A DNA stretch of 40,417 nt from an uncultured Veillonella sp. (lineage in GTDB: Bacteria; Bacillota; Negativicutes; Veillonellales; Veillonellaceae). The notes under the pieces were generated by a model. That model made no database searches, was not told where the DNA came from, and saw nothing but the letters and a program-made list of their open reading frames with translations. Below, one piece after another: positions 24,597 through 31,916 of this stretch. Position 1 is the first letter of the stretch. Each line of letters begins with the position of its first letter. The stretch lies in assembly GCA_900544365.1 (NCBI GenBank), contig UQVF01000012.1:1-40417 (forward strand), read 5' to 3'. The position numbers and the translations under genes were made by a program.

Positions 24597-24626
24597 TATG
24601 AAGCCTCCTTACTTTTCACTCTCTTA

Positions 24627-25076
24627 TTATTTATTAGTTTCTCCAGTGGAAGTACCTTCATTCATTTTTTTCAGTACATCCTCTGTAATATCAATACCAC
24701 CAGTTACAACAGCTTGGTCATTAGCTACCACAGTTAACTCTTTTTCTTTCGCTACTGCTTGAATATTAGATTCCACATAAGCTTTAAATTCTTTGCCTTT
24801 TGCTTGACCATAAATTTGTAATTCTTGTTGCGCATTCATTTGTGTTTGTTGGAATTGTTCTTCCGTTTGCGTACCTTGCACTTGTGCTAAACGATCAGTC
24901 ACTTCTTTTTGTTTAGCTTCCATTTCTTTATTAATATCTTTCGCTTTTTGGCTTTCTTGTACTAATTTTTCAGTATTTACCACACCTACTTTTTCACTTG
25001 TACCACAACCAGCAACTATCCCTAATGCACATACCATCATAGCTCCTGTAGCCATACGTTTCCACATTGATTTCAT
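24627..25076 (-). CDS. Skp/OmpH-family lipoprotein
   Basis: A 149-residue predicted lipoprotein related to the periplasmic chaperone Skp, which escorts unfolded outer-membrane proteins. The signal peptide ends in the lipobox GIVAGC, with Cys24 as the lipid attachment site. Then come VGVVNTEKLVQES (first Skp strand), a coiled coil of about 75 residues, and LTVVANDQAVVTGGIDITEDVLKKM, the conserved closing strand and helix. The residue after Cys is Gly, which would not retain it in the inner membrane under the E. coli rule, so outer-membrane anchoring is possible. I take the ATG at 25076 (AGGAG 7 bases upstream). It is the third of three tandem Skp-like genes. Confidence 0.85.
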   Translation of the reverse strand: MKSMWKRMATGAMMVCALGIVAGCGTSEKVGVVNTEKLVQESQKAKDINKEMEAKQKEVTDRLAQVQGTQTEEQFQQTQMNAQQELQIYGQAKGKEFKAYVESNIQAVAKEKELTVVANDQAVVTGGIDITEDVLKKMNEGTSTGETNK

Positions 25077-25088
25077 CACTATACTCCT

Positions 25089-26069
25089 TTATTGTCCATA
25101 TGATTGAATAATCTCATCCGTCAAATCCATACCAGTACGATCCGTAATATGATCGACTAGCACCATGTCAAGTCCCTTTGCTCTCGCCAAAACTCCTGCA
25201 CGAACACGAATATCTTCTAGAATGGCATCATGTAAAGCTTGCACTTCATCACGTTTTTGTGACAATCGCTGTTCCCACTCTGCACCCCATAATGTGCTGC
25301 CCTCTCGACGAACTTTAGCTAGCACCTCTTGTTGCGAATCTACTAATCCTTTTACAGATTGATCTCGTTGTGCTCCCAAAGCTTTTGCCTGTTCTGCGGC
25401 ATATGCACTTAACTTTTGTTGTGCCTCTGCATGAGCTGGTGCCATAGCTGCCGCCACTTTAGATTCGAGTTCTTTCCATTTGTCAGATCCATTCAAACCC
25501 TGACTACGCTGTGCCAATAATTCTGATAAGCGTTGTTCTTTTTCACGTTTTTGAGTGTCCCAACGTTGACGTTGTATATCATCAATCGGCTTTACATTTA
25601 TTTCAGTTGTTAACCATAATTGTAAATTCACAATTTCTATATCTGCTTCACTAGGTTCTACTTTATAAGTTTTACGATAGTGTTCAATCAAGTTTCTCTG
25701 TTTACTCGCCATTTCTTGATTTAACTCTGCCTCGCGCAACGCTATTTTAGACTGTAATTCACGGTTCAAACTTTCCGTTAAATTCAACTCTAATTGTTTT
25801 AGTTGCTCTTCAGATTTACTCGCTTCTACACCAATTTGGGTCTTCAGAAGCTCATCTTCTCTATCTCGTTGAGCCTCTAAACGTAACAACTCTTTTTTCT
25901 GTTCATCATAACTGTGAAAGTTTGGGTGTGTTTCTACCACATCTTGCAGCCGTATAACTCCTATTCGAGGTTCCTTTACTGTTTTTGATTGTTGGTACCC
26001 CAAATATCCACCGATAGTTGCAGTCCATACCAGTATACCTAAGAAAGCAAAGATAGGTCCTTTTCTCAT
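25089..26069 (-). CDS. Long Skp/OmpH-like coiled-coil protein with N-terminal membrane anchor
   Basis: A 326-residue protein about twice the length of Skp. Residues 7-25 form a membrane helix or signal anchor. IGVIRLQDVVETHPNF then looks like the first Skp strand, and the end (LDMVLVDHITDRTGMDLTDEIIQ) matches the closing Skp strand and helix of its neighbours. Between them lie about 220 residues rich in Gln, Glu, Arg and Ala that are mostly coiled coil, broken by a segment with Pro and Trp around residues 135-175. I infer an enlarged Skp-type holdase. It is not a standard annotated family that I can name with confidence. Its ribosome site is weak (AAGG). Confidence 0.6.
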   Translation of the reverse strand: MRKGPIFAFLGILVWTATIGGYLGYQQSKTVKEPRIGVIRLQDVVETHPNFHSYDEQKKELLRLEAQRDREDELLKTQIGVEASKSEEQLKQLELNLTESLNRELQSKIALREAELNQEMASKQRNLIEHYRKTYKVEPSEADIEIVNLQLWLTTEINVKPIDDIQRQRWDTQKREKEQRLSELLAQRSQGLNGSDKWKELESKVAAAMAPAHAEAQQKLSAYAAEQAKALGAQRDQSVKGLVDSQQEVLAKVRREGSTLWGAEWEQRLSQKRDEVQALHDAILEDIRVRAGVLARAKGLDMVLVDHITDRTGMDLTDEIIQSYGQ

Positions 26070-26081
26070 TTGAATTTTACC

Positions 26082-26561
26082 TTATTTAGTTTCTGCTAAT
26101 TTTTTGCTCACTTGCTCTGTAATATCAGTGCCACCAAACAATACGGACTCACGACTCAACACAACGCTAAGTCCTTTGCCATCTGCTACAGATTTAGAAG
26201 CATCATCTACACGTTTCTTCAAATTTTCTTGAATTGTTTGTTGCTTTTCTTGCATTTTTTGACGAAGTTCATCAGATAATTTAGCTTTACCTGCTTCATC
26301 TAAATTAGCGGACTTTTCATTAAATTCTTTTTGTAGTTCTTCATTATACGCAGCATATTCTTGTTGTGCATCTTGCACTAAATTTGGATTACTTTCCACA
26401 ATACGCTGCATATCAATAACACCAATATTGCTAATGGCATTAGAAGCACCGTGTCCCGCCATCTGTGTATATGCCAAAGCACCTACACTGATAACAAAAA
26501 GAATGCCTACAATGATGGACACTGTTTTTACATTCTTTTTATTGTTCAATAAACGCATCAT
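26082..26561 (-). CDS. Skp/OmpH-family periplasmic chaperone
   Basis: A 159-residue protein with an N-terminal hydrophobic segment (about 13-31) after a basic start (MMRLLNNKKN). No clear signal-peptidase site follows, so it may stay anchored in the inner membrane. The Skp pattern follows: IGVIDMQRIVESNPNL, a coiled coil (about 55-125), and LSVVLSRESVLFGGTDITEQVSKKL at the end. It is the closest to ordinary Skp/OmpH of the three tandem copies and is the first of them. Its role would be to carry unfolded barrel proteins to BamA, encoded two genes upstream. Confidence 0.88.
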   Translation of the reverse strand: MMRLLNNKKNVKTVSIIVGILFVISVGALAYTQMAGHGASNAISNIGVIDMQRIVESNPNLVQDAQQEYAAYNEELQKEFNEKSANLDEAGKAKLSDELRQKMQEKQQTIQENLKKRVDDASKSVADGKGLSVVLSRESVLFGGTDITEQVSKKLAETK

Positions 26562-26581
26562 AGTCTATCTACCCTCTTTCT

Positions 26582-27850
26582 TTATATTCGTCCTATCAGA
26601 CGCAACCATCGATCATGGTCACTCCATATATATTCTAATCGCAAATATTCATGTACATCATAGGAAAAAGCAAACTCATTTACCTTTGCCGTCATATCTC
26701 TTTCATATCTTGCATTCCAACGGTTTCCAATAGTTTGTTGCACAATCCCATAGTGATGATGGTTAGGCAATCCATATTGATACCCTATCTTTGTATCTTT
26801 TGTGAATTGATACCCATAAGATGGCTTAAAGGACCACTCCAAACGATTCGGTAAAAACTCTGTTTCTACATACCAATCATGAGGTCCATCATGAAGCCCC
26901 GCATACAACCGTAATCCTACAGAGTCTACACCACGCCCCATATCCAAATAGCCTTCTCCACGAAGAATATACTTAGAGGAATCTACATGAATTTGCAAGG
27001 TTGTCTCTGTTCCTACTTCTAGAGTTGGAATCATAGTCACACCAAACTGCGTAACACCACGACTTTTGTTGAATTCGCCTTGTATCTCTTTTTCTATCAT
27101 TATTTGATGACGTCGTACAAAGGACACTGGCAACCCTTCTAATTGGCGTAATTTTTTTTCGTAGTATTGACGCATAGTATAAAAGAACACGCTCGGTAAT
27201 GTATTAGATTGAATCGTCACCGCTGTACGACTTACGCTATTTCCATTAGGAACTAAATACACCGTCGCTTTCGCAGTATCTCCTCCTACTACATCAATTT
27301 GTGGCGTAAATTCAGGAAGGGAACCTTCTAGGTCACTACGTACCGACTTTTGCACCAATGGTGTAATCCAATCTAGTGAATCCAGTGATGCCCCTAAGAG
27401 CATTTGTTCTAATCGAGGCTTTACATTCCCTAAATCTGCATCTATTAAGGAGCGTCCATAAGGAGATATATTGCCGTAGTTCACTGTAGCTTCCAGAGAT
27501 TGTACTACCTTTCCATACGGCTCTAAGGCAAGATGAATATGTAAAGTTTCGCCCACATCCATAGAAATGGTTTTCACCGTATATCCATAGAGGATTCGAT
27601 CCACCACATCCATCGTTGCTTTTTCATAAGCCTCAAGAGAGTCTCTAATTTGAAAATCTTCTTTCCCTTGGTACATATAGGTAGCCGCACCTTGAATGCT
27701 AGCAACCATACGCGATTCCAAGGCTTTTGGAATTGTTCCTATTGTACTATGCAGGTCCACATGCACAGTCTGAACAGGAGCGCCATAGACAGAGGGAGTC
27801 CCTAATGTTGCCATTATAAGAGCCCCTCCTATCCATTTTTGTATCCTCAT
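26582..27850 (-). CDS. Predicted outer-membrane beta-barrel protein of unknown function
   Basis: I do not recognise a named family. The 422-residue precursor has a signal peptide (MRIQKWIGGALIMATLGTPS, cleavage probably after VYGA near residue 24). Residues about 25-280 are mixed alpha/beta with repeated helix-strand-strand units that resemble small periplasmic modules. From about 285 to the end there are ten or so short alternating strands rich in Tyr, Trp and Arg with charged turns (for example WYVETEFLPNRLEWSF, KIGYQYGLP, YLRLEYIWSD), as in a small outer-membrane barrel. The last residue is Ile rather than Phe. The ATG lies 3 bases after the bamA stop with no separate strong ribosome site, so it is probably translationally coupled to bamA and works with it or depends on it (inference). 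Confidence 0.6.
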   Translation of the reverse strand: MRIQKWIGGALIMATLGTPSVYGAPVQTVHVDLHSTIGTIPKALESRMVASIQGAATYMYQGKEDFQIRDSLEAYEKATMDVVDRILYGYTVKTISMDVGETLHIHLALEPYGKVVQSLEATVNYGNISPYGRSLIDADLGNVKPRLEQMLLGASLDSLDWITPLVQKSVRSDLEGSLPEFTPQIDVVGGDTAKATVYLVPNGNSVSRTAVTIQSNTLPSVFFYTMRQYYEKKLRQLEGLPVSFVRRHQIMIEKEIQGEFNKSRGVTQFGVTMIPTLEVGTETTLQIHVDSSKYILRGEGYLDMGRGVDSVGLRLYAGLHDGPHDWYVETEFLPNRLEWSFKPSYGYQFTKDTKIGYQYGLPNHHHYGIVQQTIGNRWNARYERDMTAKVNEFAFSYDVHEYLRLEYIWSDHDRWLRLIGRI

Positions 27851-27853
27851 CTA

Positions 27854-29986
27854 TTAGAATTGTCCACCAAAGCTGAAGTGGAATTTCTTCTGATTTTTAC
27901 CAATACCATAGTCGATACGTACTGGACCAATTGGTGTTGTCACACGCACGCCGGCACCGACGGAAGCATTGAATGTTTTAGAATGAATGAACCAAGGTAC
28001 ATTTGGTGCATCCCAAGCATCACCTAAGTCTGTGAACAAGGCACCGCTTACTTTGTTCCAAATTGGGAAACGATATTCCGCTGTAAAGTTGTACATTTTC
28101 TTACCACGGTATTGATCATCTTCATAGGCACGAAGAGAATCAGATCCACCAACTGTATATAATTGGCTATATGGTAAATCACCAACAGCCCAACCGATAC
28201 GACCACGGAACGCCAATACTTGTTTATTACCTACTTTTTTATAGGCTCTAGCTTCGCCAGTGAATTTATAGAAGTTGAAGTCACCGCCCAAGCCATGACC
28301 ACCCCATTGTAATGTACTAGATAAACGTTTACCACGACTTGGTTCGTATACATTATCACGGGAGTCGAATACTTTTTGCCAACTTACACTGTTAGTTGTG
28401 CCAAAGTTATCTTTTAAGTACCCCATGCTAGCAAATTTTAAACCTCTATTATTCCAACGTGCTCCTTGTTGTACATCTGTATCATATCTAAATCCACTAG
28501 AATCTTTTGGATCCCACTTATACGTATCTTTACGATGTTCTAATGTAACATAATCACGAGTAAACTCACCTGTTTGACGTCCTAAGGAAATATTGAAACC
28601 ATTAGATTTTCTATCATAGGTAGCCACAGATTGTCCTTTTTCATTGTAATCAGTGTATTCGTTTAATTGATTATAATATGTAACACCTAACGATGTGCCT
28701 TTATTATCAATCCACGGGCGTAAGTAGGATACAGAGTAGTTTTTATATCCTGCAGAACCACCAAACTCCCAATGAACTTTCACTTTATCACCAGTACCAC
28801 GAAGGTTTTCTTCACCTACTTCTACGATACCTACAAATCCATCAGAACCAGAATAGCCTGCCCCTAATGTGATGGTACCTGTTTTATGTTCTAACACATC
28901 TACTTCAATGTTTACCATCTCTTCAGTAGAACCTTGTGTTAAACGTACGTTTACATCATCAAAGAATCCTAAGTTATACACTTTTTCTACAGAACGACGT
29001 ACTAGGAATTTGTTAAATGGTTGACCCACTTTTTGGTTGAATTCACGAGTAATCACTCGATTTTTTGTTTTTTTATTACCATGTGGAGTAATGCGTTCTA
29101 CAATACCTTCTACAACAGATACATGTAGCACCCCATTATCATCCACAGCCATATCTTTCACATGGGCTAAGATATAACCATCACGTTGGTATGCAGCATT
29201 AATACCTTGCACTTTTTCCCCTACGGAGATTGTATTTAATACGGTGTTTGGTTGTACTCCCAAGTAGTTTACCAATACATCTGTTTTGTACACTGTGTTA
29301 CCTTCCACAGATACTCCTTTAATTACAGGGTTTAATGTAACATGGTAGGCTACTTTCACGCCTTCTGGCACTTCTGTAAATACTGGTGTAATTTCTGAAA
29401 GAACACCAGAACCCCCTAAGTTAGCAATTTCTTTGGAAATACCTTCTACTGTAACAGTATCGCCAATTTTACCTTGTAACAAGTGCAAAAATGCTGCTTG
29501 ATTCGCTGCATCAAGACCTTCAATAGACACATGTGTAATCGTTTTGCCTACATATTTTTGCAACTCTGCTTCTGTTAAAGATGTAAAATAACGAGCTTGG
29601 ACTTGAGGAATTGCGGTTTCTACACCTGCCGCCTGTGCTTCTTCTAATTTATCACCACCGGCTTTTGTAATGGTTTTAACTTCCTTATTTGTTGTAGCCA
29701 AAGACGAGTTATCTACGCGTCTACGTTGCTCTTCCATAGCATCACGATGAGCTGCTTCAGATAATCCTTCACGAGCTGCTGCGATCGCCGCTTCTGTTGC
29801 TGCATCACCAGCCGCTACTGTTTCTTGGCGTGTAGTATTTTGTTTTCCTAAATCCGCCATGGACAATTTAGCAATTGTTTTGCCACTTTCAGTTGTCGTA
29901 GCATTGTCAGCAAATACAGGAGTTGCACTGATTGCCGCTAAGACAGCAAAGGTTAAAAATTTCTTATAAGATAGGTTTCCCTTCAT
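27854..29986 (-). CDS. bamA: Outer-membrane protein assembly factor BamA
   Basis: Omp85-family protein that inserts beta-barrel proteins into the outer membrane. The 710-residue precursor has a signal peptide ending near VFA-D (residue 26), then an Ala-, Glu- and Gln-rich linker (about 30-130). Three POTRA domains follow at about 150-222, 223-295 and 296-369 (THVSIEGLDAANQ; IKGVSVEGNTVYK; ERITPHGNKKTKNRVI with KVYNLGFFDDVNV), where E. coli has five. The 16-strand barrel occupies 371-710 and contains the GGSDSLRAYEDDQYRGKK loop (the VRGY-like motif of Omp85) and a C-terminal Phe (FHFSFGGQF). It has a strong AAGGAGG site. Three POTRAs make it shorter than proteobacterial BamA (about 810). Confidence 0.95.
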   Translation of the reverse strand: MKGNLSYKKFLTFAVLAAISATPVFADNATTTESGKTIAKLSMADLGKQNTTRQETVAAGDAATEAAIAAAREGLSEAAHRDAMEEQRRRVDNSSLATTNKEVKTITKAGGDKLEEAQAAGVETAIPQVQARYFTSLTEAELQKYVGKTITHVSIEGLDAANQAAFLHLLQGKIGDTVTVEGISKEIANLGGSGVLSEITPVFTEVPEGVKVAYHVTLNPVIKGVSVEGNTVYKTDVLVNYLGVQPNTVLNTISVGEKVQGINAAYQRDGYILAHVKDMAVDDNGVLHVSVVEGIVERITPHGNKKTKNRVITREFNQKVGQPFNKFLVRRSVEKVYNLGFFDDVNVRLTQGSTEEMVNIEVDVLEHKTGTITLGAGYSGSDGFVGIVEVGEENLRGTGDKVKVHWEFGGSAGYKNYSVSYLRPWIDNKGTSLGVTYYNQLNEYTDYNEKGQSVATYDRKSNGFNISLGRQTGEFTRDYVTLEHRKDTYKWDPKDSSGFRYDTDVQQGARWNNRGLKFASMGYLKDNFGTTNSVSWQKVFDSRDNVYEPSRGKRLSSTLQWGGHGLGGDFNFYKFTGEARAYKKVGNKQVLAFRGRIGWAVGDLPYSQLYTVGGSDSLRAYEDDQYRGKKMYNFTAEYRFPIWNKVSGALFTDLGDAWDAPNVPWFIHSKTFNASVGAGVRVTTPIGPVRIDYGIGKNQKKFHFSFGGQF

Positions 29987-30015
29987 ATATGTTCCTCCTT
30001 AGAATATAAAAGGTG

Positions 30016-30516
30016 CTAATCTCGCAAAATACGTCCACCAGCTTGCACTGCATGTAACATGTCTTTTGAACTAATAGAGGGCTCTGGTGTTACCTCCACA
30101 GTTGGTCGCGTAGTCACAACATGTTCTTGTTTTTCCACGGTTTCCACTACCTTCGTTTCTGATTGTTCTACAGGTGGTGATTCTTTTACAACCACTGGAG
30201 TACTGACCTTACTTGGTTGTACTTCCACCTGCGTGTCAATGACAGGAGTGTTCGCGGTATTCCCTGTTTCATGTTGTGATAGCCACCAATGTGTTGCTCC
30301 TATAATTCCTACTAGTGCAATAGCTAAGACAGCTCGTTGTGCATAAGACACAATAGAAGGTTTGCCTTCATTCATCTGTTTCATCTCTGCTTGCGCTAGG
30401 AACAGGTGAAAGTTTCCTTTCACGCTTCCTTTGTTAGCATACGATGTAGCTGCTGCATCTAACCAAGCACGAACCATGCGAATGCGTTTTTCCATAGGTG
30501 TAGTTACAGGTTCCAT
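30016..30516 (-). CDS. Unknown single-pass membrane protein upstream of bamA
   Basis: I do not recognise a family. The 166 residues divide into a charged N-terminal region of about 58 residues (probably cytoplasmic, containing RAWLDAAATSYANKGSVKG), one membrane helix (about 61-80, ending in HWWLSQH), and an extracytoplasmic tail rich in Val, Pro, Thr, Glu and Ser (about 85-150) that looks unstructured. The end, ISSKDMLHAVQAGGRILRD, is more ordinary. The layout, short inner domain plus TM plus Pro-rich linker, recalls anti-sigma factors or TonB-like and division proteins, but there is no zinc-binding motif and I make no functional call. It has an AGGAGG ribosome site, is first in the bamA operon and has its own promoter. 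Confidence 0.75.
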   Translation of the reverse strand: MEPVTTPMEKRIRMVRAWLDAAATSYANKGSVKGNFHLFLAQAEMKQMNEGKPSIVSYAQRAVLAIALVGIIGATHWWLSQHETGNTANTPVIDTQVEVQPSKVSTPVVVKESPPVEQSETKVVETVEKQEHVVTTRPTVEVTPEPSISSKDMLHAVQAGGRILRD

Positions 30517-30589
30517 ACGTTCCTCCTTTCATAACTATATAATCGTAGTTAGAAAGAAAAAAGTGAACCAATTTTTTACTATCTTTACT

Positions 30590-30618
30590 ATTATACCAAT
30601 GAACCGCTATTTTGCCTA
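30590..30618 (-). promoter_or_regulatory. Promoter of the bamA-skp-lpx operon
   Basis: On the minus strand TAGGCA and TATAAT are separated by 17 bases; the -10 box is preceded by TGG (extended -10). The transcript would start near 30583 and run through the 166-aa gene, bamA and the lpxD-lpxA genes. Confidence 0.65.
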
Positions 30619-30726
30619 TTTTTTTCTACTAACTTTCTATATAGTACTCCATTTTTTTAGGAATTTAATGAAGAATCTCTTTCCTTGTTATTCAATAGTT
30701 CCACAGTTAGCCAGATATCTTAATCT

Positions 30727-30748
30727 ATGCTATACTTATTCATAGCAT
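30727..30748. promoter_or_regulatory. Promoter and overlapping dyad upstream of the DUF805 gene
   Basis: On the plus strand TGC-TATACT (30728-30736) is an extended -10 element with no good -35 match. A perfect 7-bp inverted repeat ATGCTAT/ATAGCAT with an 8-base spacer straddles the -10 box. It ends 15 bases before the ATG and just before the AAGGAGG ribosome site, so it could be an operator or an mRNA hairpin controlling translation. Confidence 0.5.
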
Positions 30749-30763
30749 GCAAGGAGGTTCCTT

Positions 30764-31276
30764 ATGGACATACTAATTAATATAGGGATTTCATTTCTAG
30801 TCGGCATAATTTCTCTGTATCTTATACTCAAGATTGAACCACATAGCCACGGAGTTTTAAAAACATCTGGGCGGATCAATCGATTTCAATTTATTGTAGG
30901 CATAATATTTCTTTCTATCATAATGCACATATTTAATATGTTTATTCAGCAACTATTAAACGCTGTTGTCATTTTACCTGCTTATTTTGGTATTAAAGCT
31001 CTAGTCTATGCAGGATATATCATACTCTTACCTTGGTATTATACCTTGTACATACGACGTCTCAACGACATCGGCTTGCCCGGCCGTTTTATAGGGATTC
31101 TATTAGGAGTCTATATAATCTGTACAAATTTGTATATTCCTCTAAAAAATATATACATCTTACATCTTATTATCATTTGTATCTTACACGGGTTCTTAGC
31201 TTGTTTTCCTGGATCACCTGGAAGTAATCGCTATGGTATGCCTAGTCGTTTACCTAGTAAGCACAAGAAAGGATAA
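30764..31276 (+). CDS. DUF805 family inner-membrane protein
   Basis: A 170-residue hydrophobic protein with about four membrane helices. An initial helix (about 3-22) precedes the DUF805 core, which starts with SGRINRFQFIVGI (near 36-48), continues with the signature LYIRRLNDIGLPGRF between the second and third helices, and ends in the typical PGSPGSNRYGMPS tail. Function is unknown for the family. The ATG has AAGGAGG 6 bases upstream. It is transcribed away from the bamA operon, and a SHOCT-domain gene follows after 5 bases. Confidence 0.85.
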   Translation: MDILINIGISFLVGIISLYLILKIEPHSHGVLKTSGRINRFQFIVGIIFLSIIMHIFNMFIQQLLNAVVILPAYFGIKALVYAGYIILLPWYYTLYIRRLNDIGLPGRFIGILLGVYIICTNLYIPLKNIYILHLIIICILHGFLACFPGSPGSNRYGMPSRLPSKHKKG

Positions 31277-31281
31277 TTAGT

Positions 31282-31839
31282 ATGGGACTTTTCGATTGGT
31301 TCACTCAAACTGCAGACCACATTCTCAGCTACACTCCAGGTGGGCAGTCATTGCAAATAAAAATAACTTACAACACAGAAACTGGTCTATTCACCTATCG
31401 TGGTCGCTATGGTACACGCGCGAAGTTTTACGATACAGATATTGATCATATCGATAACAAAGAGGTGAGTCGCACCCATCGTGTCTTACTCATTCAAGGT
31501 CGAGATACATGCCTTGCCACCTTAGATGTACTTACTAACTTAGTGAATGAAAACTTACAAGCTTGGATTGAATCTCGTGGTACCGTAGCTTACGATTACG
31601 ATCAACAGCAACGTGGCTTGTGGGTTAACACAGCTTCTGTGAAAGTTCCTATCGAATCTGGTCCCCCTATGGAACCTATTCCCATCCAAGTAGGGGATGC
31701 ATCAGATGATCATGAGCATATGCTCGCACAGGATGACCCTATTGTTCGTATCAAACAATTAAAAGAACTTCTTGACCTTGGTGCCATTACAGAGGAAGAG
31801 TTCCAACAGAAAAAAGAAGAATTATTGAATAAAATCTAA
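31282..31839 (+). CDS. SHOCT-domain protein
   Basis: A 185-residue soluble protein. The first roughly 115 residues are mixed beta with a TYNTETGLFTYRGRYGT region that could form a small beta-rich, perhaps PH-like domain. A short acidic linker follows (DASDDHEHMLAQDD), then a C-terminal SHOCT motif at about 152-185: IKQLKELLDLGAITEEEFQQKKEELL in outline. SHOCT helices are often found at the C-terminus of proteins that oligomerise or attach to membranes. There is no signal peptide. It is paired with the DUF805 gene, suggesting a shared role at the membrane (inference). Confidence 0.8.
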   Translation: MGLFDWFTQTADHILSYTPGGQSLQIKITYNTETGLFTYRGRYGTRAKFYDTDIDHIDNKEVSRTHRVLLIQGRDTCLATLDVLTNLVNENLQAWIESRGTVAYDYDQQQRGLWVNTASVKVPIESGPPMEPIPIQVGDASDDHEHMLAQDDPIVRIKQLKELLDLGAITEEEFQQKKEELLNKI

Positions 31840-31844
31840 TGGCA

Positions 31845-31886
31845 AAAGGACTGTTGTCAGTGTTTCATTCACTGGAACAGTCCTTT
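31845..31886. terminator. Bidirectional intrinsic terminator
   Basis: AAAGGACTGTT pairs with AACAGTCCTTT, with an inner CAGTG/CACTG extension. It lies between the convergent SHOCT gene and pyrD. On the minus strand it is followed by TTTTG and on the plus strand it ends in TTT GTCATAT, so it fits better as the pyr operon terminator but probably serves both. Confidence 0.82.
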
Positions 31887-31916
31887 GTCATATATAATGT
31901 AATATTCTCTTCTCTT

